DNA from: Symbiobacteriaceae bacterium
GTDB lineage: Bacteria > Bacillota_E > Symbiobacteriia > Symbiobacteriales > Symbiobacteriaceae
Length of the DNA stretch: 10,867 nt
NCBI GenBank assembly: GCA_027356675.1
Contig: DAHVXO010000215.1
Coordinates: 1-10,867, forward strand
Direction of reading: 5' to 3'
Below, in pieces: positions 1 to 6,262 of the stretch (position 1 is its first letter; every line of letters begins with the position of its first letter). The notes under the pieces are model-generated. The model did no database searches and had not been told where the DNA came from. It saw only the letters and a list, made by a program, of their open reading frames with translations. Made by a program: the position numbers and the translations under genes.

Positions 1-596
1 CCGTCAGCGGGGGCGTGACCGAAACCGCCCCTGTTGCTGACTGGACCCGGTCCGTCATCCGCCTGCACATCGTGGCTAACAGCGACTCCGAGGCCGACCA
101 GGCGCTCAAGCGGGCTGTGCGCGATGCGATTCTGAGCGAGGTCACTCCGCTGTTCACGGGCACTGCAACCCCGGCGGAGGCCGAACGCGCAATCCTGACC
201 GCGGCGCCCCGCATTCAGGCGGCGGCAGAGCGGGTCATCCGAGCGGCAGGCCAGTCCGATCCCGTGCGCCTGGACCTGGGACGGTTTCCTTTTCCGGCCC
301 GAGCCTATGGGCGATTCTTCCTGCCCGCCGGGGAGTACCGGGCCCTGCGGGTCTTGATCGGTGAGGCCAGGGGCGCTAACTGGTGGTGCGTGCTGTTCCC
401 GCCCATGTGCTTCCTGGATTGGAGCACAGGGGTGGTGCTGGAGCCAAAGCCCGGGTCAGCCGGCGCCGAGACCGTCACAGTGCGGGCGAGGCCCCTGGTT
501 CAGGCCCGGCTGGCAAGCGTGGAGTGGGTGCGTCACAAGGTATCGCGCCAATCCCGTCCAACTCGGCGCACGCGGCCGAACAGACTCCCGCAGTAA
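1..596 (+). CDS. spoIIR: Stage II sporulation protein R (SpoIIR), 5'-truncated by the window edge
   Basis: SpoIIR is a secreted forespore signalling protein. It triggers SpoIIGA to process pro-sigma-E in the mother cell (family knowledge). Visible here are the characteristic block VIRLHIVANSDSEADQALK followed by KRAVRDAIL, then PARAYGRFFLPAGEYRALRV and the NWWCVLFPPMCFLD motif, in that order. The reading frame is open to the left edge. The GTG at 15 lacks a properly spaced ribosome binding site, and the residues before VIRLHIVANSD would normally follow a secretion signal, so the true start and signal peptide almost certainly lie outside the window. The C-terminus ends in an Arg-rich tail of about 20 residues (VRHKVSRQ... 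to LPQ) that I cannot match to the family core. The stop is TAA at 594-596. The next gene, ymxH, follows in the same direction after 94 bases with no T-tract terminator, so the two may be co-transcribed. Confidence 0.93.
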   Translation, partial: VSGGVTETAPVADWTRSVIRLHIVANSDSEADQALKRAVRDAILSEVTPLFTGTATPAEAERAILTAAPRIQAAAERVIRAAGQSDPVRLDLGRFPFPARAYGRFFLPAGEYRALRVLIGEARGANWWCVLFPPMCFLDWSTGVVLEPKPGSAGAETVTVRARPLVQARLASVEWVRHKVSRQSRPTRRTRPNRLPQ

Positions 597-628
597 GCGG
601 GTCGAAGGAATCAAAGGTCCGAGTCGGT

Positions 629-639
629 GGCGAATCGCC
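629..639. repeat. Small perfect palindrome GGCGA-A-TCGCC
   Basis: A 5+1+5 perfect inverted repeat sits in the spoIIR-ymxH gap. No T-run follows it, so it is not an intrinsic terminator. It could be an operator half or a leader RNA hairpin, but in GC-rich DNA it may also be chance. Confidence 0.3.
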
Positions 640-647
640 TCCCCACA

Positions 648-662
648 CCGCATATCATGCGG
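648..662. repeat. Perfect palindrome CCGCAT-ATC-ATGCGG upstream of ymxH
   Basis: A 6+3+6 perfect inverted repeat lies about 12 bases before the ymxH ribosome binding site. The symmetry and position would suit a repressor operator or a hairpin controlling translation. No T-run follows, so a terminator role is unlikely. Function is inferred only from symmetry and place. Confidence 0.4.
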
Positions 663-690
663 ATAAGCGACTCGAGGGGAGGGTGAGCCG

Positions 691-948
691 GTGGGTACTA
701 CCAAGGCATCCGATCTACGCAAGATGGTCATCGATGTCAAGACTGGCCGACACATGGGCGAGTTAATTGACGTAGAGATCGACGATGCCAGCGGGCGCAT
801 CACGGCGATCGTCGTGCCCGGCGAGTCCAAGATCTTTGGGCTCCTGGGGTCCGGCCCGGATGTCATCATCCCTTGGGCCAAGATCAAGAAGATCGGTCCG
901 GATTGCATCCTGGTTGAAGCAGATGGGTCGGGCTGGCACACGGACTGA
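691..948 (+). CDS. ymxH: YlmC/YmxH family PRC-barrel sporulation protein
   Basis: This 85-residue protein consists of one PRC-barrel domain. MGTTKASDLRKMVIDVKTGR leads into GELIDVEIDDASGRITAIVVPG and ends with GPDVIIPWAKIKKIGPDCILVE. This is the arrangement of the YlmC/YmxH family, which is found in spore formers next to spoIIR or in the ylm cluster. Its molecular role is not settled; PRC-barrels often mediate protein or RNA contacts. The start is GTG at 691, preceded by a purine-rich GAGGGGAGGGTGAG stretch (674-687) at suitable spacing. Length is typical of the family. It lies 94 bases downstream of spoIIR on the same strand, and an intrinsic terminator about 90 bases after its stop closes the unit. 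Confidence in the family is high; the exact function is unknown. Confidence 0.9.
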   Translation: MGTTKASDLRKMVIDVKTGRHMGELIDVEIDDASGRITAIVVPGESKIFGLLGSGPDVIIPWAKIKKIGPDCILVEADGSGWHTD

Positions 949-1040
949 ACGGGTCCACCGGAGAAGTCACCTGTATGCCAATGCACTCTACTTACAACAA
1001 ACAGGCTTTCGGGATCGTCATGCTACAAAGTGAGCCCTGT

Positions 1041-1068
1041 GGCGGCCGGCATTGTCTGGCCGCCTTTT
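1041..1068 (+). terminator. Intrinsic terminator after spoIIR-ymxH
   Basis: GGCGGCC (1041-1047) pairs perfectly with GGCCGCC (1058-1064) around a 10-base loop and is followed by TTTT (1065-1068). It ends the spoIIR-ymxH transcript before the regulator gene's promoter region. The T-run is short, but the stem is all G-C. Confidence 0.8.
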
Positions 1069-1107
1069 GCTTGGCCCGCCGTTTTTGATCTGTATTTCTC
1101 TAAAATC

Positions 1108-1137
1108 TTGCTATGGTAAAGAGCGTAAACTTATATT
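1108..1137 (+). promoter_or_regulatory. Putative sigma-A promoter of the GntR regulator gene
   Basis: TTGCTA (1108-1113, four of six matches to TTGACA) is followed after 18 bases by TATATT (1132-1137, five of six matches to TATAAT). The region is strikingly AT-rich compared with the surrounding genes. The predicted transcription start would fall in or just before the AATACGG heptamer array. No experimental support; consensus match only. Confidence 0.5.
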
Positions 1138-1139
1138 AA

Positions 1140-1160
1140 AATACGGAATACGGAATACGG
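1140..1160. repeat. Three perfect tandem AATACGG heptamers at the regulator promoter
   Basis: AATACGG occurs three times head to tail with no mismatch (1140-1146, 1147-1153, 1154-1160). The last copy runs into a small dyad, CGGA-GT-TCCG (1158-1167). The array lies immediately downstream of the proposed -10 box and upstream of the ribosome binding site. This is where a repressor would block transcription, so binding by the adjacent GntR protein is a reasonable inference. It does not match the classic GntR half-site pattern closely. Confidence 0.6.
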
Positions 1161-1200
1161 AGTTCCGAATAGGCAGGGGGAGGAGGGGTCATCGATTCTG

Positions 1201-1872
1201 ATGGAACCGATCGAGCTGCGCAGTGACCCGCTATACGTAAAGGTTTATACCCTGCTCAAGAAGTGGATCATGGAGGGGCGCTTGCGGCCGGGTGAACGGA
1301 TTGGAGAGACCAGCCTGGCTGCGGACTTGCAGGTCAGCCGCACACCCGTGCGGGATGCCCTCCGGCGGTTGGAACAGGATCGCCTGATCACGCCGGTGGC
1401 CGGATCTGCCTACGAAGTCTACCGCCCCACGCTGGAGGACCTGACCGACCTGTATACCGCCCGTGCCATCCTCGAGGGTGGCGTGGCACGCCTGGCCACC
1501 CGGCGCGGCGCCCCGGAGATCGCAGAGATGGCGGCAGTCATGGTACGAATGCAGGCTGCCTACGACCAAAACGCCGCCGATGTGATCCTGGACATGGACA
1601 TGGAGTTCCACGAGTTGTTGATGTCTGCCGGTGGGAACCCCGTCCTGGTTGAGCTCCACAGTCATCTGACCAACCGATTGCGGCTCATGCGGATCATCAG
1701 CGGTGGCATCACCGCTCGCCGCGATCAGATCCTCGCGCAACATAGTGCGATCGTGGCCGCCCTGCGCAGTGGTGATGGTGCCGCTGCCGAGGAGGCCACC
1801 CGGGCGCACGTTATGGCCGTCTACGAGATCGCCCGCGCTACCTTTATCAACGACCCCGTGCTCCGGACCTGA
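1201..1872 (+). CDS. GntR-family transcriptional regulator, FadR subfamily (FCD domain)
   Basis: This 223-residue protein has an N-terminal winged helix-turn-helix and a C-terminal FCD ligand-binding domain. In the HTH, residues 11-65 include the typical GRLRPGERIGETSLAADLQ, then VSRTPVRDALRRLEQD and GLI-like RLI. The FCD domain (about 78-210) carries the residues that bind a metal in this subfamily: D133, H137, H181 and H203. FCD regulators bind small organic acids or related metabolites and usually repress neighbouring genes. The start is ATG at 1201. AGGAGGGG (1181-1188) lies 12 bases upstream, a little far, and no better start is visible. The solute-binding protein gene follows on the same strand after a short gap, so this protein probably controls the transporter, perhaps through the heptamer array upstream. 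The ligand is not predictable from sequence. Confidence 0.92.
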   Translation: MEPIELRSDPLYVKVYTLLKKWIMEGRLRPGERIGETSLAADLQVSRTPVRDALRRLEQDRLITPVAGSAYEVYRPTLEDLTDLYTARAILEGGVARLATRRGAPEIAEMAAVMVRMQAAYDQNAADVILDMDMEFHELLMSAGGNPVLVELHSHLTNRLRLMRIISGGITARRDQILAQHSAIVAALRSGDGAAAEEATRAHVMAVYEIARATFINDPVLRT

Positions 1873-1910
1873 GGCCGACGACAGCCCTTGCCAACCCACA
1901 CGATTAGCAG

Positions 1911-1918
1911 AAGGGGAG
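1911..1918 (+). promoter_or_regulatory. Ribosome binding site that decides the solute-binding protein start
   Basis: AAGGGGAG ends one base before an ATG at 1920, far too close to serve it. The in-frame ATG at 1929 is 10 bases downstream and is the better start; TTG at 1926 is a second option. Confidence 0.6.
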
Positions 1919-1928
1919 TATGATCTTG

Positions 1929-3494
1929 ATGTTGTGGACTCGTTTTGGTCGCGTGGCTGTTGTTGTAGTCCTCAGTAGCGTCCTTGCCCTTACTGGCTGC
2001 TCCAGCGGCACTGCCGAGAAGAAGACTGAACAGCCCACCCAGACGGCGCCCGCCCCGGCCCCCAAGAAGGATGTCGTCATCAACATCGCTCTCAATGCTG
2101 ATCCCCCCAAGCTTGATCCCCATCAGTCCTCGGCCCTGGTCGACCGGCAGGTGTTCCAGAGCCTGTTCGACAAGCTGGTGGAATTCGACAAGGATCTGAA
2201 GATCGTCCCGATGCTGGCTGAGAAGTGGGATATCTCCGCCGACGGCCTGACATACACCTTCACGCTGCGTAAGGGCGTCAAGTTCCACGATGGGACGGAG
2301 TTCAACGCCGACGCCGTCAAGTATAACTTCGACCGGATGATGGATCCCAAGTTCGTCTCGCCCCGCAAGACCGAGATCAATAGCGTGGAGAAGGTCACCG
2401 TGGTCGATCCCAACACAGTCAAGCTCCAGCTGAAGCAGCCCAACGCCAGCCTGCTGTCGGTCCTGGCGGACCGCGCCGGCATGATCGTATCGCCCACCGC
2501 GGCCAAGGCCGCCGGTCTGGACTTCCTCAATAACCCGGTCGGCACTGGCCCCTTCAAGTTCAAGGAGCGGGTCAAGGGCGACAGCATCACGCTGGTCAAG
2601 AACGAGAACTACTGGCAGGCGGGTTTGCCCAAGGCCGCCGGTATCGTCTATAAGACCGTGACGGACGAGAACGTCAAGTTGGTCAACCTGCAGGCGGGTC
2701 AGCTGGATATCATCGACACCGTGCCGGCCAAGCAGGTGCCGGCGCTGGCCAGCGATGCCCGGGTCAAGATTGCCAAGGGTCCCAGCCTCCAGTACCAGGG
2801 CCTCTGGCTGAATGTGACCAAGGGCCCGCTTGCCGACAAGCGGATTCGGCAGGCGATCGATCTGGCCATCGATCGGGCTGCGCTGGTCAAGGTGGTCTTC
2901 GGTGACGTGGCCGTGCCCGGTTGGAGCCCCTTCGCCCCTGGCACCCCCATGGGCGACAGCTTCCCTGCCCCGGCGCGCGACCTGGAGAAGGCCAAGAGGC
3001 TCGTGGCTGAGACCGGTGCGGCCGGTGCAGTGAACATCTCGCTGCGGGTCTCCCCGTCGCCTACCAACCAGCAGATCGCCCAGGTGGTCCAGAGCATGCT
3101 GGCCGAGGCCAACATCAAGATCACCATCGAGCAGGAGGAGTTCGGCGCACTGCTGAAGCGGCTCGGCGATAAGAACTACGACATGGCGCAGGTCGGCTGG
3201 AGCGGCCGTCCCGACCCGGACGGCAACATCTACGCCTTCCTGATCACCGGCAGCGGCAACAACTACTCCGGCTACAGCAACCCCAAGGTCGACCAGTTAC
3301 TGGGCGATGCCCGCAAGCCCAGCGACATGGCCCAGCGCAAACCCGTGTATGAGCAGATCGTGAAGATCGCCCATGACGACGTTCCCTACGTCTATCTGTG
3401 GCATCCGCTGGTGGTCATGGGCCTCGGCCCGACGGTTCAGGGCTACGTGTCCGTCCCCGACGGCATGATCCGGACCGCCAACCTGACCAAGTAG
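1929..3494 (+). CDS. ABC transporter substrate-binding lipoprotein, family 5 (DppA/OppA type)
   Basis: This extracytoplasmic solute-binding protein is lipid-anchored and captures substrate for the two permeases downstream. Numbered from ATG 1929 (521 residues), a short Arg-containing n-region and a hydrophobic stretch (VAVVVVLSSVLAL) end in lipobox LTGC, with Cys24 as the lipidation site. A charged Pro/Ala-rich linker follows. The family-5 signature region is clear: LNADPPKLDPHQSS, VFQSLFDKLVEFD, AEKWDISADGLTYTFTLRKG and VKFHDGTEFNADAVKYNFDRMMDP, then NNPVGTGPFKF and RIRQAIDLAIDR. Length suits the family. Family members carry dipeptides, oligopeptides, nickel, glutathione or sugars; sequence alone does not tell which. 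An ATG at 1920 is possible but sits against the ribosome binding site. Its stop lies one base before the first permease start. Confidence 0.93.
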   Translation: MLWTRFGRVAVVVVLSSVLALTGCSSGTAEKKTEQPTQTAPAPAPKKDVVINIALNADPPKLDPHQSSALVDRQVFQSLFDKLVEFDKDLKIVPMLAEKWDISADGLTYTFTLRKGVKFHDGTEFNADAVKYNFDRMMDPKFVSPRKTEINSVEKVTVVDPNTVKLQLKQPNASLLSVLADRAGMIVSPTAAKAAGLDFLNNPVGTGPFKFKERVKGDSITLVKNENYWQAGLPKAAGIVYKTVTDENVKLVNLQAGQLDIIDTVPAKQVPALASDARVKIAKGPSLQYQGLWLNVTKGPLADKRIRQAIDLAIDRAALVKVVFGDVAVPGWSPFAPGTPMGDSFPAPARDLEKAKRLVAETGAAGAVNISLRVSPSPTNQQIAQVVQSMLAEANIKITIEQEEFGALLKRLGDKNYDMAQVGWSGRPDPDGNIYAFLITGSGNNYSGYSNPKVDQLLGDARKPSDMAQRKPVYEQIVKIAHDDVPYVYLWHPLVVMGLGPTVQGYVSVPDGMIRTANLTK

Positions 3495-3495
3495 G

Positions 3496-4452
3496 ATGAT
3501 TACCTTCCTGGCCAGACGCATCGCCTTGATGCTGCCTATTCTGCTTCTGGTCAGCATCATCGCTTTCAGCCTGATCCATCTGGTGCCCGGCGACCCCGCC
3601 CTGGTGATCCTGGGTCCGGAAGCGCCCAAGGAGACGGTTGAGGCGCTGCGCAAGCAGTTGCGGCTCGATCGCCCCCTGGTGATTCAGTACGTGGACTGGC
3701 TGGGTGCCGCCGTCACGGGAAACCTGGGCCGGTCGCTGGTCGACCGCCAGCCTGTGGCCAAGCTAATCGCCCAGCGGTTGCCTGCGACGCTTGAACTGGC
3801 GTTCCTGACCTTCACGATCTCCCTGCTGGTCGCCGTGCCCATCGGGATCTACAGCGCCACACGCCGGGGCAGTCCCGGGGACTACGTCGCCAGTGTGGCC
3901 TCGCTGGTGGGCCAATCGATTCCCCACTTCTGGCTGGGGATCATGCTGATCGTGTACTTTGCGCTCAAGCTCAAATGGCTGCCCGCCTCCGGGTACGTTC
4001 ACTTTATGGACGATCCGCGGGCGAACCTGCTGGCGATGATCATGCCGGCGGCCGCCACGGGAGCCCGTGAGGCTGCCGTGATCACCCGGTTCCTGCGAGC
4101 GAGTCTGTTGGAGACCCTGAAGTTGGATTACGTCCGGACGGCCAAGGCCAAGGGCCTCTCCGAGCGGGTCGTCGTGCTCCGACACGCCGTCCGCAATGCT
4201 CTGATCCCAGTCATCACCGCCAGCGGCCTGCAGATTGCAGGCCTGCTGGGCGGGCTGGTGATCACGGAGACGATCTTCACGATTCCCGGCTTCGGCCGGC
4301 TGATCGTCGATGCGATCTTCCAGCGAGACATTCCGGTGATCCAGGGCGCGGTGCTCTTTGCTGCTTTGATGGTCATGACCGTCAACTTGCTTGTCGATAT
4401 CATCTACTCGGTGATCGATCCACGGATCAAGCTGTCAGGGAGGAGGGCGTAG
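3496..4452 (+). CDS. ABC transporter permease, DppB/OppB type
   Basis: This 318-residue inner-membrane permease is the first of a heteromeric pair. The first membrane helix is at about residues 9-30, followed by the DppB-type segment HLVPGDPALVILGPEAPKE and LRLDRPLVIQYVDWL. Further helices lie at about 100-120, 134-158, 236-257 and 282-305. The cytoplasmic EAA loop that contacts the ATPase is visible at about 205-235 (LDYVRTAKAKGLSERVV and RHAVRNALIP). The C-terminal ETIFTIPGFGRLIVDAI motif is also typical. ATG at 3496 follows the binding-protein stop by one base, so translation is probably coupled; there is only a weak ribosome binding site. The intact EAA loop implies that a cognate ATPase exists somewhere, although none is encoded nearby in the window. 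Confidence 0.94.
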   Translation: MITFLARRIALMLPILLLVSIIAFSLIHLVPGDPALVILGPEAPKETVEALRKQLRLDRPLVIQYVDWLGAAVTGNLGRSLVDRQPVAKLIAQRLPATLELAFLTFTISLLVAVPIGIYSATRRGSPGDYVASVASLVGQSIPHFWLGIMLIVYFALKLKWLPASGYVHFMDDPRANLLAMIMPAAATGAREAAVITRFLRASLLETLKLDYVRTAKAKGLSERVVVLRHAVRNALIPVITASGLQIAGLLGGLVITETIFTIPGFGRLIVDAIFQRDIPVIQGAVLFAALMVMTVNLLVDIIYSVIDPRIKLSGRRA

Positions 4453-4454
4453 CC

Positions 4455-5348
4455 ATGGCACAGGCGGAGTTGAAACCGGCTGGCGCTGCGGCCCTCCGGG
4501 AGCGGAGCCGAAGGGGCGACCTGTGGCGCCGGTTTCGCAAGAACCGGCTCGCCCTGATCGGTGGGACGATCGTGCTCCTCATGGTGCTCATCGCGGTTTT
4601 TGCCTCGGTAGTCGCACCTTACAATCCACTCAAGCAGAATTACGCGGCGGCGATGCAGGCGCCCAGCAAGTCTCACTGGTTTGGCACCGATGACCTGGGG
4701 CGGGATGTCTTGAGCCGGGTCATTTACGGCGCACGCAACTCACTGTCGGCCGGAGTCGTGTCGGTCGGCCTGGCATTCGCGGTGGGTCTGCCCGTCGGCA
4801 TGGTGGCGGGGTATTACCGGGGATTCTGGGACGAGGTGGTCATCATGCGGATCACCGATGCCTTCCAGGCCATTCCGTTCCTGATTCTTGCCCTCGCGAT
4901 GGCGGCCGTGCTGGGGCCGGGCCTGGGCAAGGCGATGATCGCCATCGGCATCGGCTTTACGCCGGCGGTCATCCGCATGGTGCGCAGCCAGGTGTTGGCG
5001 CACCGAGAGTCCGATTACGTCCAGGCCGCCAGGGCGCTCGGCGCCACGGACGCACGGATCATGTTCCACCACCTGTTGCCGAACATTGCGGGACCGCTCA
5101 TCGTCCAGGCGTCGCTGATGACGGCGGCGGCGGTTATCGCTGAAGCGGGGCTCAGTTATCTGGGCCTGGGCATTCAGCCGCCGGACCCGGCCTGGGGGTC
5201 CAGTCTCAAGTTCGCCCAGGGATTCCTGACGATCGCACCCTGGATGGCCTACTATCCGGGAGTCGCCATCTTTGTGTCGGTGCTTTCGATCAACCTGCTG
5301 GGCGATGGACTCCGGGATATGCTCGATCCGCAGACCAAGAACAGTTAG
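4455..5348 (+). CDS. ABC transporter permease, DppC/OppC type
   Basis: This 297-residue partner permease has the OppC-N cytoplasmic segment and first helix (LWRRFRKNRLALIGGTIVLL, about 23-54). The hallmark HWFGTDDLGRDVLSRVIYGAR (74-94) follows, then membrane helices, the EAA loop (RESDYVQAARALGATDARIM to HHLLPN, 184-210), EAGLSYLGLGIQPPDPAWG (230-248) and the terminal NLLGDGLRDMLDP. All of these are standard for the family. ATG at 4455 is preceded by AGGGAGGAGGG and lies two bases after the stop of the first permease. A strong terminator follows within 20 bases of the stop. The DppD and DppF ATPases that normally come next are therefore missing, and the transporter must borrow ATPases encoded elsewhere or be non-functional. 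The motifs look intact, which favours the former. Confidence 0.94.
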   Translation: MAQAELKPAGAAALRERSRRGDLWRRFRKNRLALIGGTIVLLMVLIAVFASVVAPYNPLKQNYAAAMQAPSKSHWFGTDDLGRDVLSRVIYGARNSLSAGVVSVGLAFAVGLPVGMVAGYYRGFWDEVVIMRITDAFQAIPFLILALAMAAVLGPGLGKAMIAIGIGFTPAVIRMVRSQVLAHRESDYVQAARALGATDARIMFHHLLPNIAGPLIVQASLMTAAAVIAEAGLSYLGLGIQPPDPAWGSSLKFAQGFLTIAPWMAYYPGVAIFVSVLSINLLGDGLRDMLDPQTKNS

Positions 5349-5365
5349 CTTGCTGCACGCGACGA

Positions 5366-5399
5366 CCCCCGTCGGGCTGTATGGCCCGGCGGGGGTTTT
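5366..5399 (+). terminator. Strong intrinsic terminator after the transporter genes
   Basis: A 12-base stem (CCCCCGTCGGGC, 5366-5377, with GCCCGGCGGGGG, 5384-5395) contains a single T-G wobble. It has a 6-base loop (TGTATG) and is followed by TTTT (5396-5399). It ends the transporter unit and separates it from the convergent minus-strand gene. On the minus strand no T-run follows the stem, so it probably works in one direction. Confidence 0.92.
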
Positions 5400-5453
5400 G
5401 GTCCAGAGGGATGCTTGCGCAGAAACCGTACAGCCCGGTATCGCAGGTTCAGG

Positions 5454-6101
5454 CTACTGAACGTTGGTCATGGGTGCCGTGGTGGCGGTGGGTGCCACCG
5501 CGGCGGTCACGGACAGGGTCCGGGTGATGGTCGGCCAGCTCTGCGTAATCTGTTGGTTGCTCTGGTTGACCAGATTCAGGACTGTGGCCACGAGGGGGTC
5601 CTGGCGGATCGCGGCAGGCAGGCGGGCGGCGAGCTGGCCCGCGATCTGCCGGTTCTGCAGAAAGGCGGTCAGGTTCAGCCCGATATCGGCAATGGCCGAG
5701 GCATCGCCCATTTCCAGCCGCAGCAGCGCGCCCAGCAGGGCCACCTGGTGGTGCAATTCGTTCAACTCTACCTCGCTGAAGCGCTGGAACGCTGCGTTGG
5801 ACCGCAGGTTGGGGTTCGCCAGGGCGTCCACATGGTAGCTGTGGGCGATCGCGGCCACAGGCAAGCTTTGCATGATGAAGGACCGCAGTTCATTGAGCGG
5901 TATTCCGGCTGCCATCGCGATGGCCTGGGGCGAGATGCCGGCCATCATCGGCGGGATGCTCCCCGCTGCGGGTGCGGCACAGGCGCCGGCGGCAGGCACA
6001 GCATAGGCGCCAGGCTGCGGTCCATACATCGCCATTTGTGGCGCCGCGCATGGGCTTACGACTGGTGCGGCCTTAGCGGTCTGATAGCCTGTGGTCTGCA
6101 T
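5454..6101 (-). CDS. Hypothetical Ala/Pro/Gln-rich protein, nearly lysine-free
   Basis: I do not recognise this protein. From ATG at 6101 it has 215 residues. The first 55 or so are low complexity, rich in Ala, Pro, Met and Gly with repeated CAAP and PAAG words and only two cysteines. Residues about 56-175 look helical and more ordered (AIAMAAGIPLNELRSFIMQSL, ELNELHHQVALLGALLRLEMGDAS, AGQLAARLPAAIRQDPLVATVL). The tail is Thr/Ala/Val-rich. There is a single lysine, near the N-terminus. No signal peptide or membrane helix is evident. The opposite-strand reading is Gly/His/Arg-rich and looks like a shadow, while this strand has a proper AAGGAG site. It is transcribed against the flanking genes, converging on the transporter and diverging from pgeF. 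A spore-coat or surface structural role is conceivable from composition and neighbourhood, but this is speculation. Confidence 0.65.
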   Translation of the reverse strand: MQTTGYQTAKAAPVVSPCAAPQMAMYGPQPGAYAVPAAGACAAPAAGSIPPMMAGISPQAIAMAAGIPLNELRSFIMQSLPVAAIAHSYHVDALANPNLRSNAAFQRFSEVELNELHHQVALLGALLRLEMGDASAIADIGLNLTAFLQNRQIAGQLAARLPAAIRQDPLVATVLNLVNQSNQQITQSWPTITRTLSVTAAVAPTATTAPMTNVQ

Positions 6102-6113
6102 GGGTCGATCCCA

Positions 6114-6119
6114 CTCCTT
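6114..6119 (-). promoter_or_regulatory. Ribosome binding site deciding the start of the minus-strand gene
   Basis: On the minus strand AAGGAG lies 12 bases before the ATG at 6101. The frame could be extended to a TTG at 6122, but that start would put this site inside the coding region, so ATG 6101 is preferred. Confidence 0.55.
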
Positions 6120-6214
6120 CAACGGGGCGTTTGACTAGACGTGTTATGCTACGGAGACCCGCCCTCGGGCGTGCCCGTACATTTGCAGGGAATTCTGGCC
6201 CCCGGCGCTGCACT

Positions 6215-6229
6215 TTGCTAAAATAGCAA
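6215..6229 (+). promoter_or_regulatory. Extended -10 promoter overlapped by a perfect dyad, upstream of pgeF
   Basis: TAAAAT (6219-6224) is preceded by TG one base away (6216-6217), giving an extended -10 element. No good -35 is visible. The element sits inside a perfect inverted repeat, TTGCTA-AAA-TAGCAA (6215-6229), which could be an operator. Transcription would begin near 6231, giving a leader of about 30 bases before pgeF. Confidence 0.45.
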
Positions 6230-6262
6230 TTGAGCGCGTAGGGCAGACGAGGAGGCGGACTG

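Noticed and set aside
1..596. GTG at 15 as the real start of spoIIR
   Set aside because: The frame is open to the edge, the purine run before the GTG is only one base away, and a secreted SpoIIR needs a signal sequence that would lie upstream.
456..986. 176-codon minus-strand frame over spoIIR and ymxH
   Set aside because: It is antisense to two recognised genes and crosses their intergenic gap; it shows no domain and no suitable start site.
975..1088. Small plus-strand ORF of 37 codons after ymxH
   Set aside because: It runs through the terminator hairpin, lacks a well-spaced ribosome binding site and has no recognisable sequence.
1140..1160. AATACGG array as a CRISPR or origin iteron
   Set aside because: The units are 7 bases with no spacers and only three copies, with no cas or replication gene nearby; a regulatory role fits better.
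5415..6134. 239-codon plus-strand frame opposite the minus-strand hypothetical gene
   Set aside because: The product is rich in Gly, His, Arg and Cys, typical of a shadow frame, and has no ribosome binding site; the minus-strand frame has a good site and more natural composition.
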